Positions 7,266 to 16,260 of a stretch of DNA of 64,000 nucleotides are shown piece after piece (position 1 is the stretch's first letter; each line of letters starts with the position of its first letter). Position numbers and translations under genes: made by a program. The stretch is from assembly GCF_026341825.1 (NCBI RefSeq), contig NZ_JAPENY010000003.1:1426001-1490000 (forward strand). Reading direction: 5' to 3'. The notes beneath the pieces were generated by a model. The model saw only the letters and a program-made list of their open reading frames with translations, was not told the origin of the DNA and did not search any database. Origin of the DNA: Streptomyces sp. NBC_00620 (GTDB lineage Bacteria; Actinomycetota; Actinomycetes; Streptomycetales; Streptomycetaceae).

Positions 7266-9914
7266 GTGCGAAGAACCCGCATCCTCACGGCGGTGCTGGC
7301 ACTGGCGGCCGGCCTGCTCGCGGGCACGCCGCCCGCGCTGGCCGCGCCCGCCTCCGCCAAGGCGGTCATCGCCGCCGACACGTACACCTGGAAGAACGCC
7401 CGGATCGACGGCGGCGGTTTCGTCCCCGGCATCGTCTTCAACCGCTCCGAGAAGAACCTCGCCTACGCCCGTACCGACATCGGCGGCGCCTACCGCTGGG
7501 TGGAGTCGTCGAAGACCTGGACCCCGCTGCTCGACTCGGTCGGCTGGAACGACTGGGGGCACACCGGGGTCGTCAGCCTCGCCTCCGACTCCGTCGACCC
7601 GGACAAGGTGTACGCGGCTGTCGGCACGTACACCAACAGCTGGGACCCGGGCAGCGGTGCCGTGCTGCGCTCCGCCGACCGGGGCGCCAGCTGGCAGAAG
7701 GCGGATCTGCCCTTCAAGCTGGGCGGGAACATGCCGGGCCGTGGCATGGGCGAGCGGCTCGCCGTCGACCCGAACAGGAACAGCGTGCTGTATCTCGGCG
7801 CGCCCAGCGGCAAGGGGCTGTGGCGGTCGACGGACTCGGGCGTCTCGTGGTCCCAGGTCACCGGCTTCCCCAACGTCGGCAACTACGTGCAGGATCCGAC
7901 CGACACCAGCGGCTACGCCTCCGACAACCAGGGCATCGCGTGGGTCACCTTCGACGAGTCGACCGGTTCGTCCGGGAGCGCCACCCAGACCGTCTACGTC
8001 GGGGTCGCCGACAAGGACAACGCGGTCTACCGCTCGACGGACGCGGGCGCGACCTGGTCCCGGCTCCCCGGCCAGCCCACCGGCTACCTGTCCCACAAGG
8101 GCGTCCTCGACGCGACGAACGGCTATCTCTACCTCGCGTACAGCGACAAGGGCGGCCCGTACGACGGAGGCAAGGGCCAACTGTGGCGGTACGCGACGAG
8201 GACCGGGACCTGGACGAACATCAGCCCGGTCGCCGAGGCCGACACCTACTACGGCTTCAGCGGGCTGACCGTCGACCGGCAGCATCCGGGCACCGTGATG
8301 GCGACGGCGTACAGCTCCTGGTGGCCGGACACCCAGCTCTTCCGGTCCACCGACAGCGGCGGTACCTGGACGAAGGCCTGGGACTACACCTCGTACCCCA
8401 ACCGGTCGAACCGCTTCACGATGGACGTGTCGTCCGCGCCCTGGCTGACCTTCGGCGCGAACCCCTCACCGCCCGAGCAGTCCCCCAAACTCGGCTGGAT
8501 GACCGAGGCGTTGGAGATCGACCCGTTCAACTCCGCCCGGATGATGTACGGAACGGGCGCGACGGTCTACGGCACGGAGAACCTCACCAACTGGGACAGC
8601 GGAAGCCAGTTCACCATCAAACCGATGGTGCAGGGTCTGGAGGAGACGGCCGTCAACGACCTCGCCTCTCCCCCGTCGGGCGCCCCGCTGCTCAGCGCCC
8701 TCGGGGACATCGGCGGCTTCCGGCACACGGACCTCACCAAGGTGCCGCCGATGATGTACACCTCGCCGAACTTCACCTCGACGACGAGCCTCGACTACGC
8801 CGAGTCCACTCCGAACACGGTGGTGCGGGCCGGCAACCTCGACTCGGGTCCGCACATCGCGTTCTCGACGGACAACGGGGCCAACTGGTTCGCCGGGACC
8901 GACCCTTCGGGGGTGAGCGGCGGCGGCACGGTCGCGTCCGCCTCGGACGGCAGCCGCTTCGTGTGGAGCCCGGCCGGTACCGGCGTGCAGTACACGACCG
9001 GTTTCGGAACGTCGTGGTCGGCGTCGAGCGGGATCCCGGCCGGCGCGATCGTCGAATCGGACCGGGTCGACCCGAAGACCTTCTACGGCTTCAAGTCGGG
9101 GAAGTTCTACGTCAGTTCGGACGGTGGAGCGACCTTCACCGCGTCCGCCGCCAGTGGACTGCCGGGCGGTGACAGCGTGCGCTTCAAGGCCCTGTCCGGT
9201 ACGAAGGGTGATGTGTGGCTGGCGGGCGGCGCGAGCGACGGCGCGTACGGGCTGTGGCACTCGACGGACGGCGGCGCGACCTTCGCCAAGCTGCCGGGCA
9301 TCGAGGAGGCCGACACGATCGGCTTCGGCAAGGCGGCGCCCGCAGCCTCGTACCAGACGCTCTACGCGAGCGCCAAGATCGGCGGCGTACGCGGGATCTT
9401 CAGGTCGACGGACAAGGGCGTGAGCTGGACGCGGATCAACGACGATGCCCACCAGTGGGGTTGGACGGGCGCGGCCATCACCGGTGATCCGCGGGTGTAC
9501 GGGCGCGTGTACGTGTCGACGAACGGGCGCGGGATCGTCTACGGCGACACGGCGGGCACTCCCGACGACGGCGGTGGAGGCGGTGGTGGTTCCGGGGCCT
9601 GCTCGGTGACGTACGGCATCACGAGCCAGTGGTCGGGCGGCTTCCAGGGCGACGTGAAACTCACCAACACGGGTGCCAGTGCCTGGGACGGATGGACGCT
9701 GAACTGGTCCTTCGCGGACGGACAGCGGATCACACAGCTCTGGAACGCCGAGTACACGCAGTCCGGTGCGGCCGTCACGGCGAAGAACGTGAGCTGGAAC
9801 GGGAAGGTGGCGGCGGGTTCCTCGGTGAGTTTCGGCTTCACGGGGAGCTGGTCGGGGGCCAACAGCGAACCGGCCGCCTTCAAGCTGGGTGAGCAGAGCT
9901 GCGCGGTGAGTTGA
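7266..9914 (+). CDS. secreted GH74 xyloglucanase with C-terminal CBM2
   Basis: Extracellular xyloglucan-specific beta-1,4-glucanase, 882 aa from the GTG at 7266. That start follows GGAAAGGA with good spacing, so it is preferred over a TTG 30 bp upstream. A signal peptide (about 1-27) is followed by the two seven-bladed propellers of GH74. The catalytic acids are Asp71 in YARTDIGGAY and Asp481 in LGDIGG. BNR-type SxDxGxxW repeats (for example STDSGGTW) recur. A Gly-rich linker (about 768-777) leads to a CBM2. It removes the xyloglucan coat from cellulose and so complements the neighbouring cellulases. Confidence 0.95.
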   Translation: MRRTRILTAVLALAAGLLAGTPPALAAPASAKAVIAADTYTWKNARIDGGGFVPGIVFNRSEKNLAYARTDIGGAYRWVESSKTWTPLLDSVGWNDWGHTGVVSLASDSVDPDKVYAAVGTYTNSWDPGSGAVLRSADRGASWQKADLPFKLGGNMPGRGMGERLAVDPNRNSVLYLGAPSGKGLWRSTDSGVSWSQVTGFPNVGNYVQDPTDTSGYASDNQGIAWVTFDESTGSSGSATQTVYVGVADKDNAVYRSTDAGATWSRLPGQPTGYLSHKGVLDATNGYLYLAYSDKGGPYDGGKGQLWRYATRTGTWTNISPVAEADTYYGFSGLTVDRQHPGTVMATAYSSWWPDTQLFRSTDSGGTWTKAWDYTSYPNRSNRFTMDVSSAPWLTFGANPSPPEQSPKLGWMTEALEIDPFNSARMMYGTGATVYGTENLTNWDSGSQFTIKPMVQGLEETAVNDLASPPSGAPLLSALGDIGGFRHTDLTKVPPMMYTSPNFTSTTSLDYAESTPNTVVRAGNLDSGPHIAFSTDNGANWFAGTDPSGVSGGGTVASASDGSRFVWSPAGTGVQYTTGFGTSWSASSGIPAGAIVESDRVDPKTFYGFKSGKFYVSSDGGATFTASAASGLPGGDSVRFKALSGTKGDVWLAGGASDGAYGLWHSTDGGATFAKLPGIEEADTIGFGKAAPAASYQTLYASAKIGGVRGIFRSTDKGVSWTRINDDAHQWGWTGAAITGDPRVYGRVYVSTNGRGIVYGDTAGTPDDGGGGGGGSGACSVTYGITSQWSGGFQGDVKLTNTGASAWDGWTLNWSFADGQRITQLWNAEYTQSGAAVTAKNVSWNGKVAAGSSVSFGFTGSWSGANSEPAAFKLGEQSCAVS

Positions 9915-9924
9915 GTTGAGCGGC

Positions 9925-9958
9925 GGAGGGCACGTGCCGGGCCCGGCACGCGCCCTCC
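9925..9958. terminator. bidirectional terminator-like hairpin between GH74 and PL11 genes
   Basis: Near-perfect inverted repeat (GGAGGGCACGTGCCGG against its complement with one mismatch). It lies between convergent genes ending at 9914 (+) and 9966 (-) and fits a shared terminator. Confidence 0.8.
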
Positions 9959-9965
9959 TGTTCGG

Positions 9966-11837
9966 TTATGGCGTGTAGACCGCCGGGCGCGGCGCCGTCG
10001 CCATCCCGTTGCCGATGAAGAAACTCGGGTGCGGTGGCTGGTTGTAGGCGGTGTTCTGCCAGGCCAGGCCTGTGCGGTACATCGTGTCGTGGAGCAGGGT
10101 GGTGATCCTGGTGGTCGTCTCGGTCGGGGTCGAGTAGATGCGCAGGGCCGTGTTGGCCGAGGTCGGCCAGACGACCTCCTCGCGCCAGTCGCCGAAGAGG
10201 TCGCCGGACAGGGACGGGGTGGCCTTGGTGCTGTTGTTGGAGTGGACCGAGGCGCCGGTCAGCAGGCGGGTGTCGGACGACGTGCCGTACTTGTCGATGT
10301 GGGTGCCGTCGAGGAGTTCGCGGGTGGTGTCTCCGTCCCACCAGGACAGGAAGTTGACGGAGGACGGTTCGCGGCCCTTGGTGGCGCCGGCCTCGTCGCG
10401 GATGGAGGTGTCGGAGGCCGACCACATCTCGGCGCCGTCGTTGCCGGCGTAGATGTCCCCGGCCACTCCCCTGCCGTTGTCGCAGCAGGCCGCGAGGCTC
10501 CAGTTCACGGTCCCGTTGGCCGGGTTGATGTACAGCTCCGCCGGCTGGCCGCTCGACTCCGACACCTTGAAGTACTCCAGGCCCGCGTGCGAGGGGTCCA
10601 GGTCGCCCAGGTGCTGGGCGTCGCCGTGGCCGGTCTTCGTGGTCCACAGCCCGTTGCCGTTGTCGTCGACGGCCATCGCCCCGTAGACGATCTCGTCCTT
10701 GCCGTCGCCGTCGACGTCACCGACGGACAGGCTGTGCGAGCCCTGGCCGTCGAATCCCTTGCCGCTGTTGGTGGAGGAGTTGGTGTCGAAGGTCCAGCGG
10801 CGCGTGAACGCCCCGTTCCGCCAGTCCCAGGCGGCGATCACGGTACGGGTGTAGTAGCCGCGCGCCATGATGAGCGAGGGCCGGGCGCCGTCCAAGTAGG
10901 CGGTGCCCGCGAGGAATCGGTCGACTCGGTTGCCGTACGAGTCGCCCCAGGACGAGACCGTGCCGCGCGCCGGGACGTAGTCGACGGTGCCCATGGCGGC
11001 GCCCGTCTGCCCGTTGAACATGGTCAGGAACTCGGGTCCGGAGAGCACGTACCCGCTCGAGTTCCGGTAGTCGGCGGACGAACTGCCGATCACCGTGCCC
11101 CGGCCGTCCGTCGTTCCGTCCGCCGTCTTCAGGGCGACCTCCGCCTTGCCGTCGCCGTCGTAGTCGTACACCTGGAACTGCGTGTAGTGCGCGCCCGAGC
11201 GGATGTTCCTGCCGAGGTCGATGCGCCACAGACGGGTGCCGTCGAGCTTGACGCCGTCGATGATCGTGTTGCCGGTGTAGCCGGACTGGGAGTTGTCCTT
11301 GGCGTTCGTCGGCTGCCATTTGAGGACGAAGTCGAGTGCGCCGTCGCCGTCGAGCTCTCCGACGGAGGCGTCGTTGGCCTCGTAGGTGTAGGCGACTCCG
11401 TCCGGAGTCGTGCCGCCCGCGGGCGGGGTGATGGGCACGTCCTTGTATCCGGTGCGGAACTGGATCGCGTGCACCGAGTCGCCCTGCTCGACGCCGCCCA
11501 CGACCGCGCGGACCGTGTAGTCGGCCGAGTTGGGCGCACCGGAGTGGAAGTAGTTCGTGGAGCCGGTGATCGGGGTCGAGTTGACCTTCGTACCTGCGCG
11601 GTAGACGTTGAACGACACGTCGTTCGGGTCGGTGCCGAGCCAGCGCCAGCTGACGAGATTGCCACTGCCCGTATAGACGCTGACAACGCCTCGGTCGAGG
11701 GCCTCGACCTGGCGGGCGGTGGCGGCCTCGGCGGTGCCCGGGGTGAGCGCGGTGAGTCCGGCGGCGACTAGGGCCGCCGTGGCGATCACGGCCGAGAGTG
11801 CGGCTCTTCGGGTGCTGTGCGGATGCGGGTGCTGCAC
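9966..11837 (-). CDS. secreted PL11 rhamnogalacturonan lyase
   Basis: Cleaves the rhamnose-galacturonate backbone of pectin (rhamnogalacturonan I) by beta-elimination, 623 aa. The N-terminus has a signal peptide with a twin arginine (TRRAAL), possibly Tat-dependent. The catalytic region is an eight-bladed propeller with calcium-binding motifs such as GELDGDGALDF, YDYDGDGKAEV and GDVDGDGKDEIV. An FN3-like segment precedes it (about 40-130). The GTG start at 11837 follows a perfect AGGAGG. Unlike the other wall-degrading enzymes here it has no CBM2. It lies 39 bp behind a WYL regulator on the same strand, so the two may share a transcript. Confidence 0.92.
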   Translation of the reverse strand: MQHPHPHSTRRAALSAVIATAALVAAGLTALTPGTAEAATARQVEALDRGVVSVYTGSGNLVSWRWLGTDPNDVSFNVYRAGTKVNSTPITGSTNYFHSGAPNSADYTVRAVVGGVEQGDSVHAIQFRTGYKDVPITPPAGGTTPDGVAYTYEANDASVGELDGDGALDFVLKWQPTNAKDNSQSGYTGNTIIDGVKLDGTRLWRIDLGRNIRSGAHYTQFQVYDYDGDGKAEVALKTADGTTDGRGTVIGSSSADYRNSSGYVLSGPEFLTMFNGQTGAAMGTVDYVPARGTVSSWGDSYGNRVDRFLAGTAYLDGARPSLIMARGYYTRTVIAAWDWRNGAFTRRWTFDTNSSTNSGKGFDGQGSHSLSVGDVDGDGKDEIVYGAMAVDDNGNGLWTTKTGHGDAQHLGDLDPSHAGLEYFKVSESSGQPAELYINPANGTVNWSLAACCDNGRGVAGDIYAGNDGAEMWSASDTSIRDEAGATKGREPSSVNFLSWWDGDTTRELLDGTHIDKYGTSSDTRLLTGASVHSNNSTKATPSLSGDLFGDWREEVVWPTSANTALRIYSTPTETTTRITTLLHDTMYRTGLAWQNTAYNQPPHPSFFIGNGMATAPRPAVYTP

Positions 11838-11876
11838 GTGACGTACCTCCTGAGAGGACGGACGGTTTCCGAACCC

Positions 11877-12845
11877 TCAGTCGTCGCCGCTCACCGCGGA
11901 GTTGCCGTATCTCTCGGCCAGTTCCACGGCCGTCCGGGCGATCCGCTCGCGCAGCTCGGCCGGTGCCAGGACCTCGATGTCCGTGCCCAGCCGCAGGAAC
12001 TCGGCGTGCGCGTGGCCGATCGACTCGATGGGGACGGTGGCCTGAACCCAACCGTCCCGGTCCGGGCGGCCGTTGGCCTCGGCGGCGCGGCCGGCCGGGC
12101 CCGTCAGCTGTACTCCCGGCGCGATGCGGACGACGGCCTCGCCCTGGTGCAGGCGGTCGTGGAAGTCCCTCTGGTACGCGGTCCAGTACGCGGCGAGACC
12201 GAAGTCCTCGGGGCGGGTGAACTCCTCGTCGGAGACTGCCAGTTCGAGGATCTGGTCGACCCGGAACGTACGCGGTCCCGGGCCCGCGACGACATACCAG
12301 CGGCCCGCTTTCAGGACGAGGCCGTACGGCTCCAGGCGGCGCCGCACGTCGGTGGGTGTGCGCCAGCGGCGGTAGCGGATGTGCAGGACGCGGCTGTTCC
12401 ACACGGCGTCGGCGACGGCGGGGAGGTACGGGGTCTCGTCGGCGTCCGCGTACCAGCCGGGCGCGTCCAGGTGGAAGCGGCCGCTGATCCGGTCGGCGTG
12501 CGCGCGCAGCTCGCCCGGGAGTGCGGCGCGCACTTTCAGCTGGGCGGCGGCGAGGACCGAGCCGAGTCCGAGTTCGGCGGCGGGTCCGGGGACGCCGGCG
12601 AGGAACAGTGCCTCGGCCTCTCCCTCGGTGAGCCCGGTGAGACGGAGGCGGTAGCCGTCCAGGAGCTGGTAGCCGCCCGCGTGCCCGGCGTCCCCGTACA
12701 GCGGCACGCCCGCCGTGTGCAGCGCGTCCACGTCCCGGTACACGGTTCGCACCGACACCTCCAGCTCCTTGGCGAGCTGGCTGGCGGTCATCCGGCCGCG
12801 GGTCTGGAGGAGCAGGAGGATCGAGACGAGGCGCGCTGATTTCAC
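11877..12845 (-). CDS. HTH-WYL domain transcriptional regulator
   Basis: 322 aa. An N-terminal winged HTH of the HTH_11/DeoR type (about 1-60, TASQLAKELEVSVRTVYRDVDAL) is followed by a WYL ligand-binding domain (about 140-230, with RLEPYGLVLKAGRWYVVA) and a C-terminal WCX extension. Proteins of this type are usually ligand-responsive repressors. The gene is divergent from the 12908/13384 pair, and a perfect palindrome (12866-12886) sits in the 62-bp gap, so it probably regulates itself and that pair. The PL11 gene behind it may be read through. The ligand is unknown. Confidence 0.9.
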   Translation of the reverse strand: MKSARLVSILLLLQTRGRMTASQLAKELEVSVRTVYRDVDALHTAGVPLYGDAGHAGGYQLLDGYRLRLTGLTEGEAEALFLAGVPGPAAELGLGSVLAAAQLKVRAALPGELRAHADRISGRFHLDAPGWYADADETPYLPAVADAVWNSRVLHIRYRRWRTPTDVRRRLEPYGLVLKAGRWYVVAGPGPRTFRVDQILELAVSDEEFTRPEDFGLAAYWTAYQRDFHDRLHQGEAVVRIAPGVQLTGPAGRAAEANGRPDRDGWVQATVPIESIGHAHAEFLRLGTDIEVLAPAELRERIARTAVELAERYGNSAVSGDD

Positions 12846-12865
12846 CTCTCCAGAATCCCAGACTT

Positions 12866-12886
12866 CACTGACAGAAGGTGTCAGTG
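12866..12886. promoter_or_regulatory. perfect palindromic operator, likely for the WYL regulator
   Basis: CACTGACA-GAAGG-TGTCAGTG is an 8+5+8 perfect inverted repeat in the 62-bp divergent gap. It starts 21 bp upstream of the WYL gene and ends 22 bp before the rightward gene. The position fits autoregulation and control of the divergent pair. Confidence 0.75.
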
Positions 12887-12907
12887 GAGTGGGCCTAGCT
12901 TGCTCGC

Positions 12908-13387
12908 ATGGCCTTCAGGGAGAAACTGCTGACCGTTCCGCCGCCGATCGAGGTGGCGGGCCGGCGGATCAAGCGCTACCACGTGACCACCGACCCGGCC
13001 GGCATCACGCCCGACGTGGAGAAGGCGGCGTACGCGATGCTGCCCGCACTGCTCCCGGAGCCGGACAACACCCCGCCCGCGACCTTTGTCGTGCTGCACC
13101 GGGGCGGCGACGACGGCGCCTACCTCAACGCGTACAGCTGGGTGTGGGACAACGTCCTGCACTTCCGGGGCGCGTCGGCGGGTCAGCCGGTCCTCGGCTG
13201 CCCGGACCGGGACCCGACGCACTTCATCACACCCGACCTCCCGTGGATCGGCTGCGTCTGGGAACTGCCGCCGATCCTGCACGAACGCGACGCCTGGGTA
13301 CGGCACTTGCTCGCGCCCGAAGTACCCGATCTCGACGCCTACATCCACGACACCCTCCCCGAGGGCACCACAGGAGACCGCTCATGA
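12908..13387 (+). CDS. conserved hypothetical protein, 159 aa
   Basis: I do not recognise a domain. The protein is soluble, without a signal peptide or membrane segment. It has a mixed alpha/beta pattern with several Trp residues (SWVWDNVLHFRG, LPWIGCVWELPPILHERDAWVRHLL). Its stop overlaps the next gene's start by 4 bp (ATGA at 13384-13387), so the two are translationally coupled. It is divergent from the WYL regulator and shares its palindrome, so it is probably a target of that regulator. The frame has normal high-GC codon use and is clearly coding. Confidence 0.75.
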   Translation: MAFREKLLTVPPPIEVAGRRIKRYHVTTDPAGITPDVEKAAYAMLPALLPEPDNTPPATFVVLHRGGDDGAYLNAYSWVWDNVLHFRGASAGQPVLGCPDRDPTHFITPDLPWIGCVWELPPILHERDAWVRHLLAPEVPDLDAYIHDTLPEGTTGDRS

Positions 13388-13857
13388 GCACCGCGCACGA
13401 CTTCGACTTCTTCCACGGCGAGTGGGACGTCCGCCACCGCCGCCGCACCGACTTCCTCGACGCGGACAGCGACTGGGAGGAGTTCGCGGCGACGAACCGT
13501 GGCTGGAGCCTCTTCGACGGAGCCGGGAACATCGACGAGATGGACGTTGCCGTCCAGGACTGGAAGGCGCTCACCCTTCGGCTCTTCGACCCCGCGACGG
13601 AGGAGTGGTCGCTGAACTGGTCCACCAACCGCACCGGCAAGCTGTTCCCTCCGGTGACCGGACGGTTCGGGCCCGACGGACGGGGCGAGTTCTACGGGGA
13701 CGACACGCATGACGGCAAGGACGTACGGGTGCGGTTCGTGTGGTCGGGGATCTCCGACAGCACGGCGCGCTGGGAGCAGGCCTTCTCCGTGGACGGGCAG
13801 CGGACGTGGGTGACCAACTGGGTCATGGACTTCACGCGGAGGGCTTCGGTTTCCTGA
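13384..13857 (+). CDS. DUF1579-like protein, 157 aa
   Basis: The N-terminus HDFDFFHGEWDVRHRR and the repeated beta-strand pattern (GEFYGDDTHDGKDVRVRFVWSGI, WEQAFSVDGQRTW) resemble DUF1579 and lipocalin-like bacterial proteins. Their biochemical role is unknown. It is translationally coupled to the preceding gene by a 4-bp overlap. Its last 26 bp overlap the 3' end of the leftward methyltransferase gene. Function unassigned; family placement moderate. Confidence 0.75.
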   Translation: MSTAHDFDFFHGEWDVRHRRRTDFLDADSDWEEFAATNRGWSLFDGAGNIDEMDVAVQDWKALTLRLFDPATEEWSLNWSTNRTGKLFPPVTGRFGPDGRGEFYGDDTHDGKDVRVRFVWSGISDSTARWEQAFSVDGQRTWVTNWVMDFTRRASVS

Positions 13858-14584
13858 AGGCCAGCAGGGTGAACTCCGGGTCGGGACGCGGGAGTCGCTG
13901 ACGAGGGAGCGCCGCGAGGCGGGTGGCGAACCGCTCGGTCACGGGGTCGTCCGGCGCCAGTTGCGTGAACCAGCCGCGCCGCAGGTCCGCCACCGTACTG
14001 TGCGGGCTGCGCCCCTGGCCGTGGCCCCGGAACCGGGCCCGGCCCGCCGGGACGAGTCCGTGCCCGAGGGCGTACGACTCGACGCGCTCGGCGCCGTCCT
14101 GGGCGGGGCGGCGCGGACGCGGGGCGAGTACGGCGTCGATGTCGCTGCCGACGTCGTGCGCGGCGGCCTTGTCGACGGTGGTGACGTACACCCCGCCCGG
14201 CCGCAGCACCCTCGTGCACTCGGCGACGATGGCCCGGACGTCCTCGGGGCCGTCGACCAGATGAAGCAGCCACACGCTGGTCACGGCGTCGAACTCCCCG
14301 TCGGGGAAGGGCAGTCGGCGGCTGTCGGCGAGGACCACGGCGCCCGGCATCCGCGCCGCCGCCATCCGCGCCATCCCGTACGCGGCGTCCACGCCCGTCA
14401 CCCGCAGGCCCGGCCTCCCGGCGGCCAGGCGCCGGGTCACGATCCCGGTGCCGCAGGCGACGTCGAGCAGTGTGCGGGTGTCTTCGGGGACGAGGCCGAG
14501 TACGGCATCGGCGGCCGCCGTGGCCCTCGGCTCACCGCCTCGCGTGGCGTCGTACTCGTCGGCTTCCTTGTCGTAGTCCAGCAT
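13832..14584 (-). CDS. class I SAM-dependent methyltransferase (Methyltransf_11 type)
   Basis: 250 aa. Motif I is LLDVACGTGIVTRRLA (about 40-55), followed by VTGVDAAYGMARMA and by LPFPDGEFDAVTSVWLLHLV, typical of small-molecule methyltransferases of the UbiE/Methyltransf_11 group. The frame stays open far upstream, but the ATG at 14584 directly precedes the conserved start of the domain (LDYDKEADEYDATRGG) and lies 5 bp behind the pterin dehydratase stop. Co-transcription with that gene is likely. The 3' end overlaps the convergent gene by 26 bp. Substrate unknown. Confidence 0.88.
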   Translation of the reverse strand: MLDYDKEADEYDATRGGEPRATAAADAVLGLVPEDTRTLLDVACGTGIVTRRLAAGRPGLRVTGVDAAYGMARMAAARMPGAVVLADSRRLPFPDGEFDAVTSVWLLHLVDGPEDVRAIVAECTRVLRPGGVYVTTVDKAAAHDVGSDIDAVLAPRPRRPAQDGAERVESYALGHGLVPAGRARFRGHGQGRSPHSTVADLRRGWFTQLAPDDPVTERFATRLAALPRQRLPRPDPEFTLLAFRKPKPSA

Positions 14585-14589
14585 GCGGA

Positions 14590-14895
14590 TCAGTGCGCAC
14601 CGTGCCCGGGAGCCAGGTCCTCCACCCTGCGGGCGAGCGTGAGGTCGAGCTCGGTGACCGCGCCGCCGACGCTGTGCGTGTTCACGGTGAGGGAGACGGT
14701 GTTGTAGCCGAGGGTGAGGTCGGAGTGGTGGTCCAGTTCGTCCTGCACCTGGGCGATGTGCACGACGAGCGCGGTCGCCGCGAAGTGCGAACCGAGCCGG
14801 TAGGTGCGGGCGAGCCGGTCGCCGTCCAGGGACCAGCCCGGCAGGTCCGCCAACTGATCCTCGATCTCCTTCTGCGACAGCGGTTCGACGGGCAT
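14590..14895 (-). CDS. 4a-hydroxytetrahydrobiopterin dehydratase (pterin-4a-carbinolamine dehydratase)
   Basis: 101 aa, the normal size of the family. The enzyme dehydrates the 4a-hydroxypterin made by pterin-dependent aromatic amino acid hydroxylases. The signature DELDHHSDLTLGYNTVSL followed by NTHSVGGAVTELD matches the catalytic His-His and the later THxxGG-D motif. The ATG at 14895 has GGAG upstream and gives the standard MPVEPLSQKEIEDQLADLPGW start; a longer form would add 19 residues. No pterin-dependent hydroxylase gene lies nearby. It forms a two-gene unit with the methyltransferase. Confidence 0.93.
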   Translation of the reverse strand: MPVEPLSQKEIEDQLADLPGWSLDGDRLARTYRLGSHFAATALVVHIAQVQDELDHHSDLTLGYNTVSLTVNTHSVGGAVTELDLTLARRVEDLAPGHGAH

Positions 14896-15021
14896 GACCT
14901 GGCTCCATTCGTACGACGAGGGGGCGCGCGGGGCTGTTTCCCAGCGTGCCACAGACGCCGGAACTCGGCTCCGGGGGCTCGGAGAACTCGGCCGCCCTGA
15001 GCCTCGCGCCGACGCCTCCGC

Positions 15022-16200
15022 TCACGGGCTGCTGGGGTCCCCGGCGCACAGTGCGTGGTCGATCAGGGCACTGGCCGCGTTCTCCTGGGCCAGGATGTGT
15101 TCCGGGGTGTCGCCGCGTGCCTCGGACATCGAGACCACGGCGCTCCGACGGCCGTCGTCGGTGACGCCGTTGAGGGTGATGTAGCCGCCGTCCCCGCCCT
15201 CATGGCTCCAGTAGGTTCCTCCGCAGGTCAGGGGGCGTTCGACCAGGCCGAGCCCGTATCGGCCGCCCGGCCACCACTGCTGGAGGTCCGCGCTCACGGG
15301 GACGGTCTGCTTCATCTCGGCGAGCTGCCGCGGCGGCAGCAGGCGGCCCGCGAGCAGCGCGCGGAGGAGGCGGTTCTCATCCCGCGTGGTCGTGGCGAAC
15401 GAGATCTCGTGGCCCACCGCGACCTGATCGGTGACGTTCACCAGGGAGCCGGGGCCGAAGAGCTGGTAGGCCTCGGCGTGCGGCCGGGGCAGGGCGGAGG
15501 AAGTGCCGGTCCACCGGGTCCGGTCGAGGCCGAGCGGGCGCAGGACGCGCTCTTCGATCTCCTGGTGGGCGGGTTGACCGGTGACCGTCTGGATGATCAT
15601 GCCGAGCAGGACGTAGTCGGTGTTGGAGTACGCCCAGCCCTCGCCGGGCGGGAAGTCCGGCGCGTGGGCCATGGCGCGGGCGACCAGCTGCTCGGAACTG
15701 TGGACGTCGTGGCGCTGCTGGTAGTACTCCTCCGGTGTGGTGTATCCGGGCAGGTCGTCGTGGATGCCGCTGGTGTGCTGGAGCAGTTGGCGGAGGGTGA
15801 TCCGGCTGCCGTCGTTGCCGTTGCCCCGCACCACTCCCGGCAGCCAGTGGTCGACGGTGTCGTCCAGGGACAGCCCGCCCTCGGCCTCCAGTTGGAGGAC
15901 CACGGTGGCGACCAGCGTCTTGGCCGTGCTGGCCATGCGGAAGTAGCCGTCGGAAGGGACCGGGCGGCCGGTGCGCAGGTCGGCCGTGCCGCTGGTGGCG
16001 ACCGACTGCCGGCCGTCAGGTGCGACCGCGCGGGCCTGCACTCCGCTGACACCGAGGGCGTGGATCGCCTCGGTGTCCCGGCGTAACCGGTCTGTGGCGG
16101 AGGAACCCGCGGGCCGGGCCACGGCGGTGGCCGCCTCGGCGGCGAGCAGCATGGCGGTGGCCAGAACCAAGGCGAGGCGCGTGCGCGAAGTCGGAGTCAT
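15022..16200 (-). CDS. secreted serine hydrolase, beta-lactamase/D-Ala-D-Ala carboxypeptidase family
   Basis: 392 aa with a signal peptide (about 1-28). It has the class C beta-lactamase/DD-peptidase fold: SxxK at Ser91-Lys94 (STAK), YxN at Tyr191-Asn193 (YSN) and a third motif HEG at 333-335 (SHEGGDGG). Such enzymes act on peptidoglycan stem peptides or serve as esterases; the substrate cannot be told. A perfect palindrome (16261-16274) lies 60 bp upstream. It is likely a single-gene unit. Alternatives are a D-aminopeptidase or an esterase. Confidence 0.9.
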   Translation of the reverse strand: MTPTSRTRLALVLATAMLLAAEAATAVARPAGSSATDRLRRDTEAIHALGVSGVQARAVAPDGRQSVATSGTADLRTGRPVPSDGYFRMASTAKTLVATVVLQLEAEGGLSLDDTVDHWLPGVVRGNGNDGSRITLRQLLQHTSGIHDDLPGYTTPEEYYQQRHDVHSSEQLVARAMAHAPDFPPGEGWAYSNTDYVLLGMIIQTVTGQPAHQEIEERVLRPLGLDRTRWTGTSSALPRPHAEAYQLFGPGSLVNVTDQVAVGHEISFATTTRDENRLLRALLAGRLLPPRQLAEMKQTVPVSADLQQWWPGGRYGLGLVERPLTCGGTYWSHEGGDGGYITLNGVTDDGRRSAVVSMSEARGDTPEHILAQENAASALIDHALCAGDPSSP

Positions 16201-16260
16201 GGCCGAACGCTAGGTCCGTCCCCGGGGCGGAGACGATCCGGCAGGCCTCAGGATCGGAAC

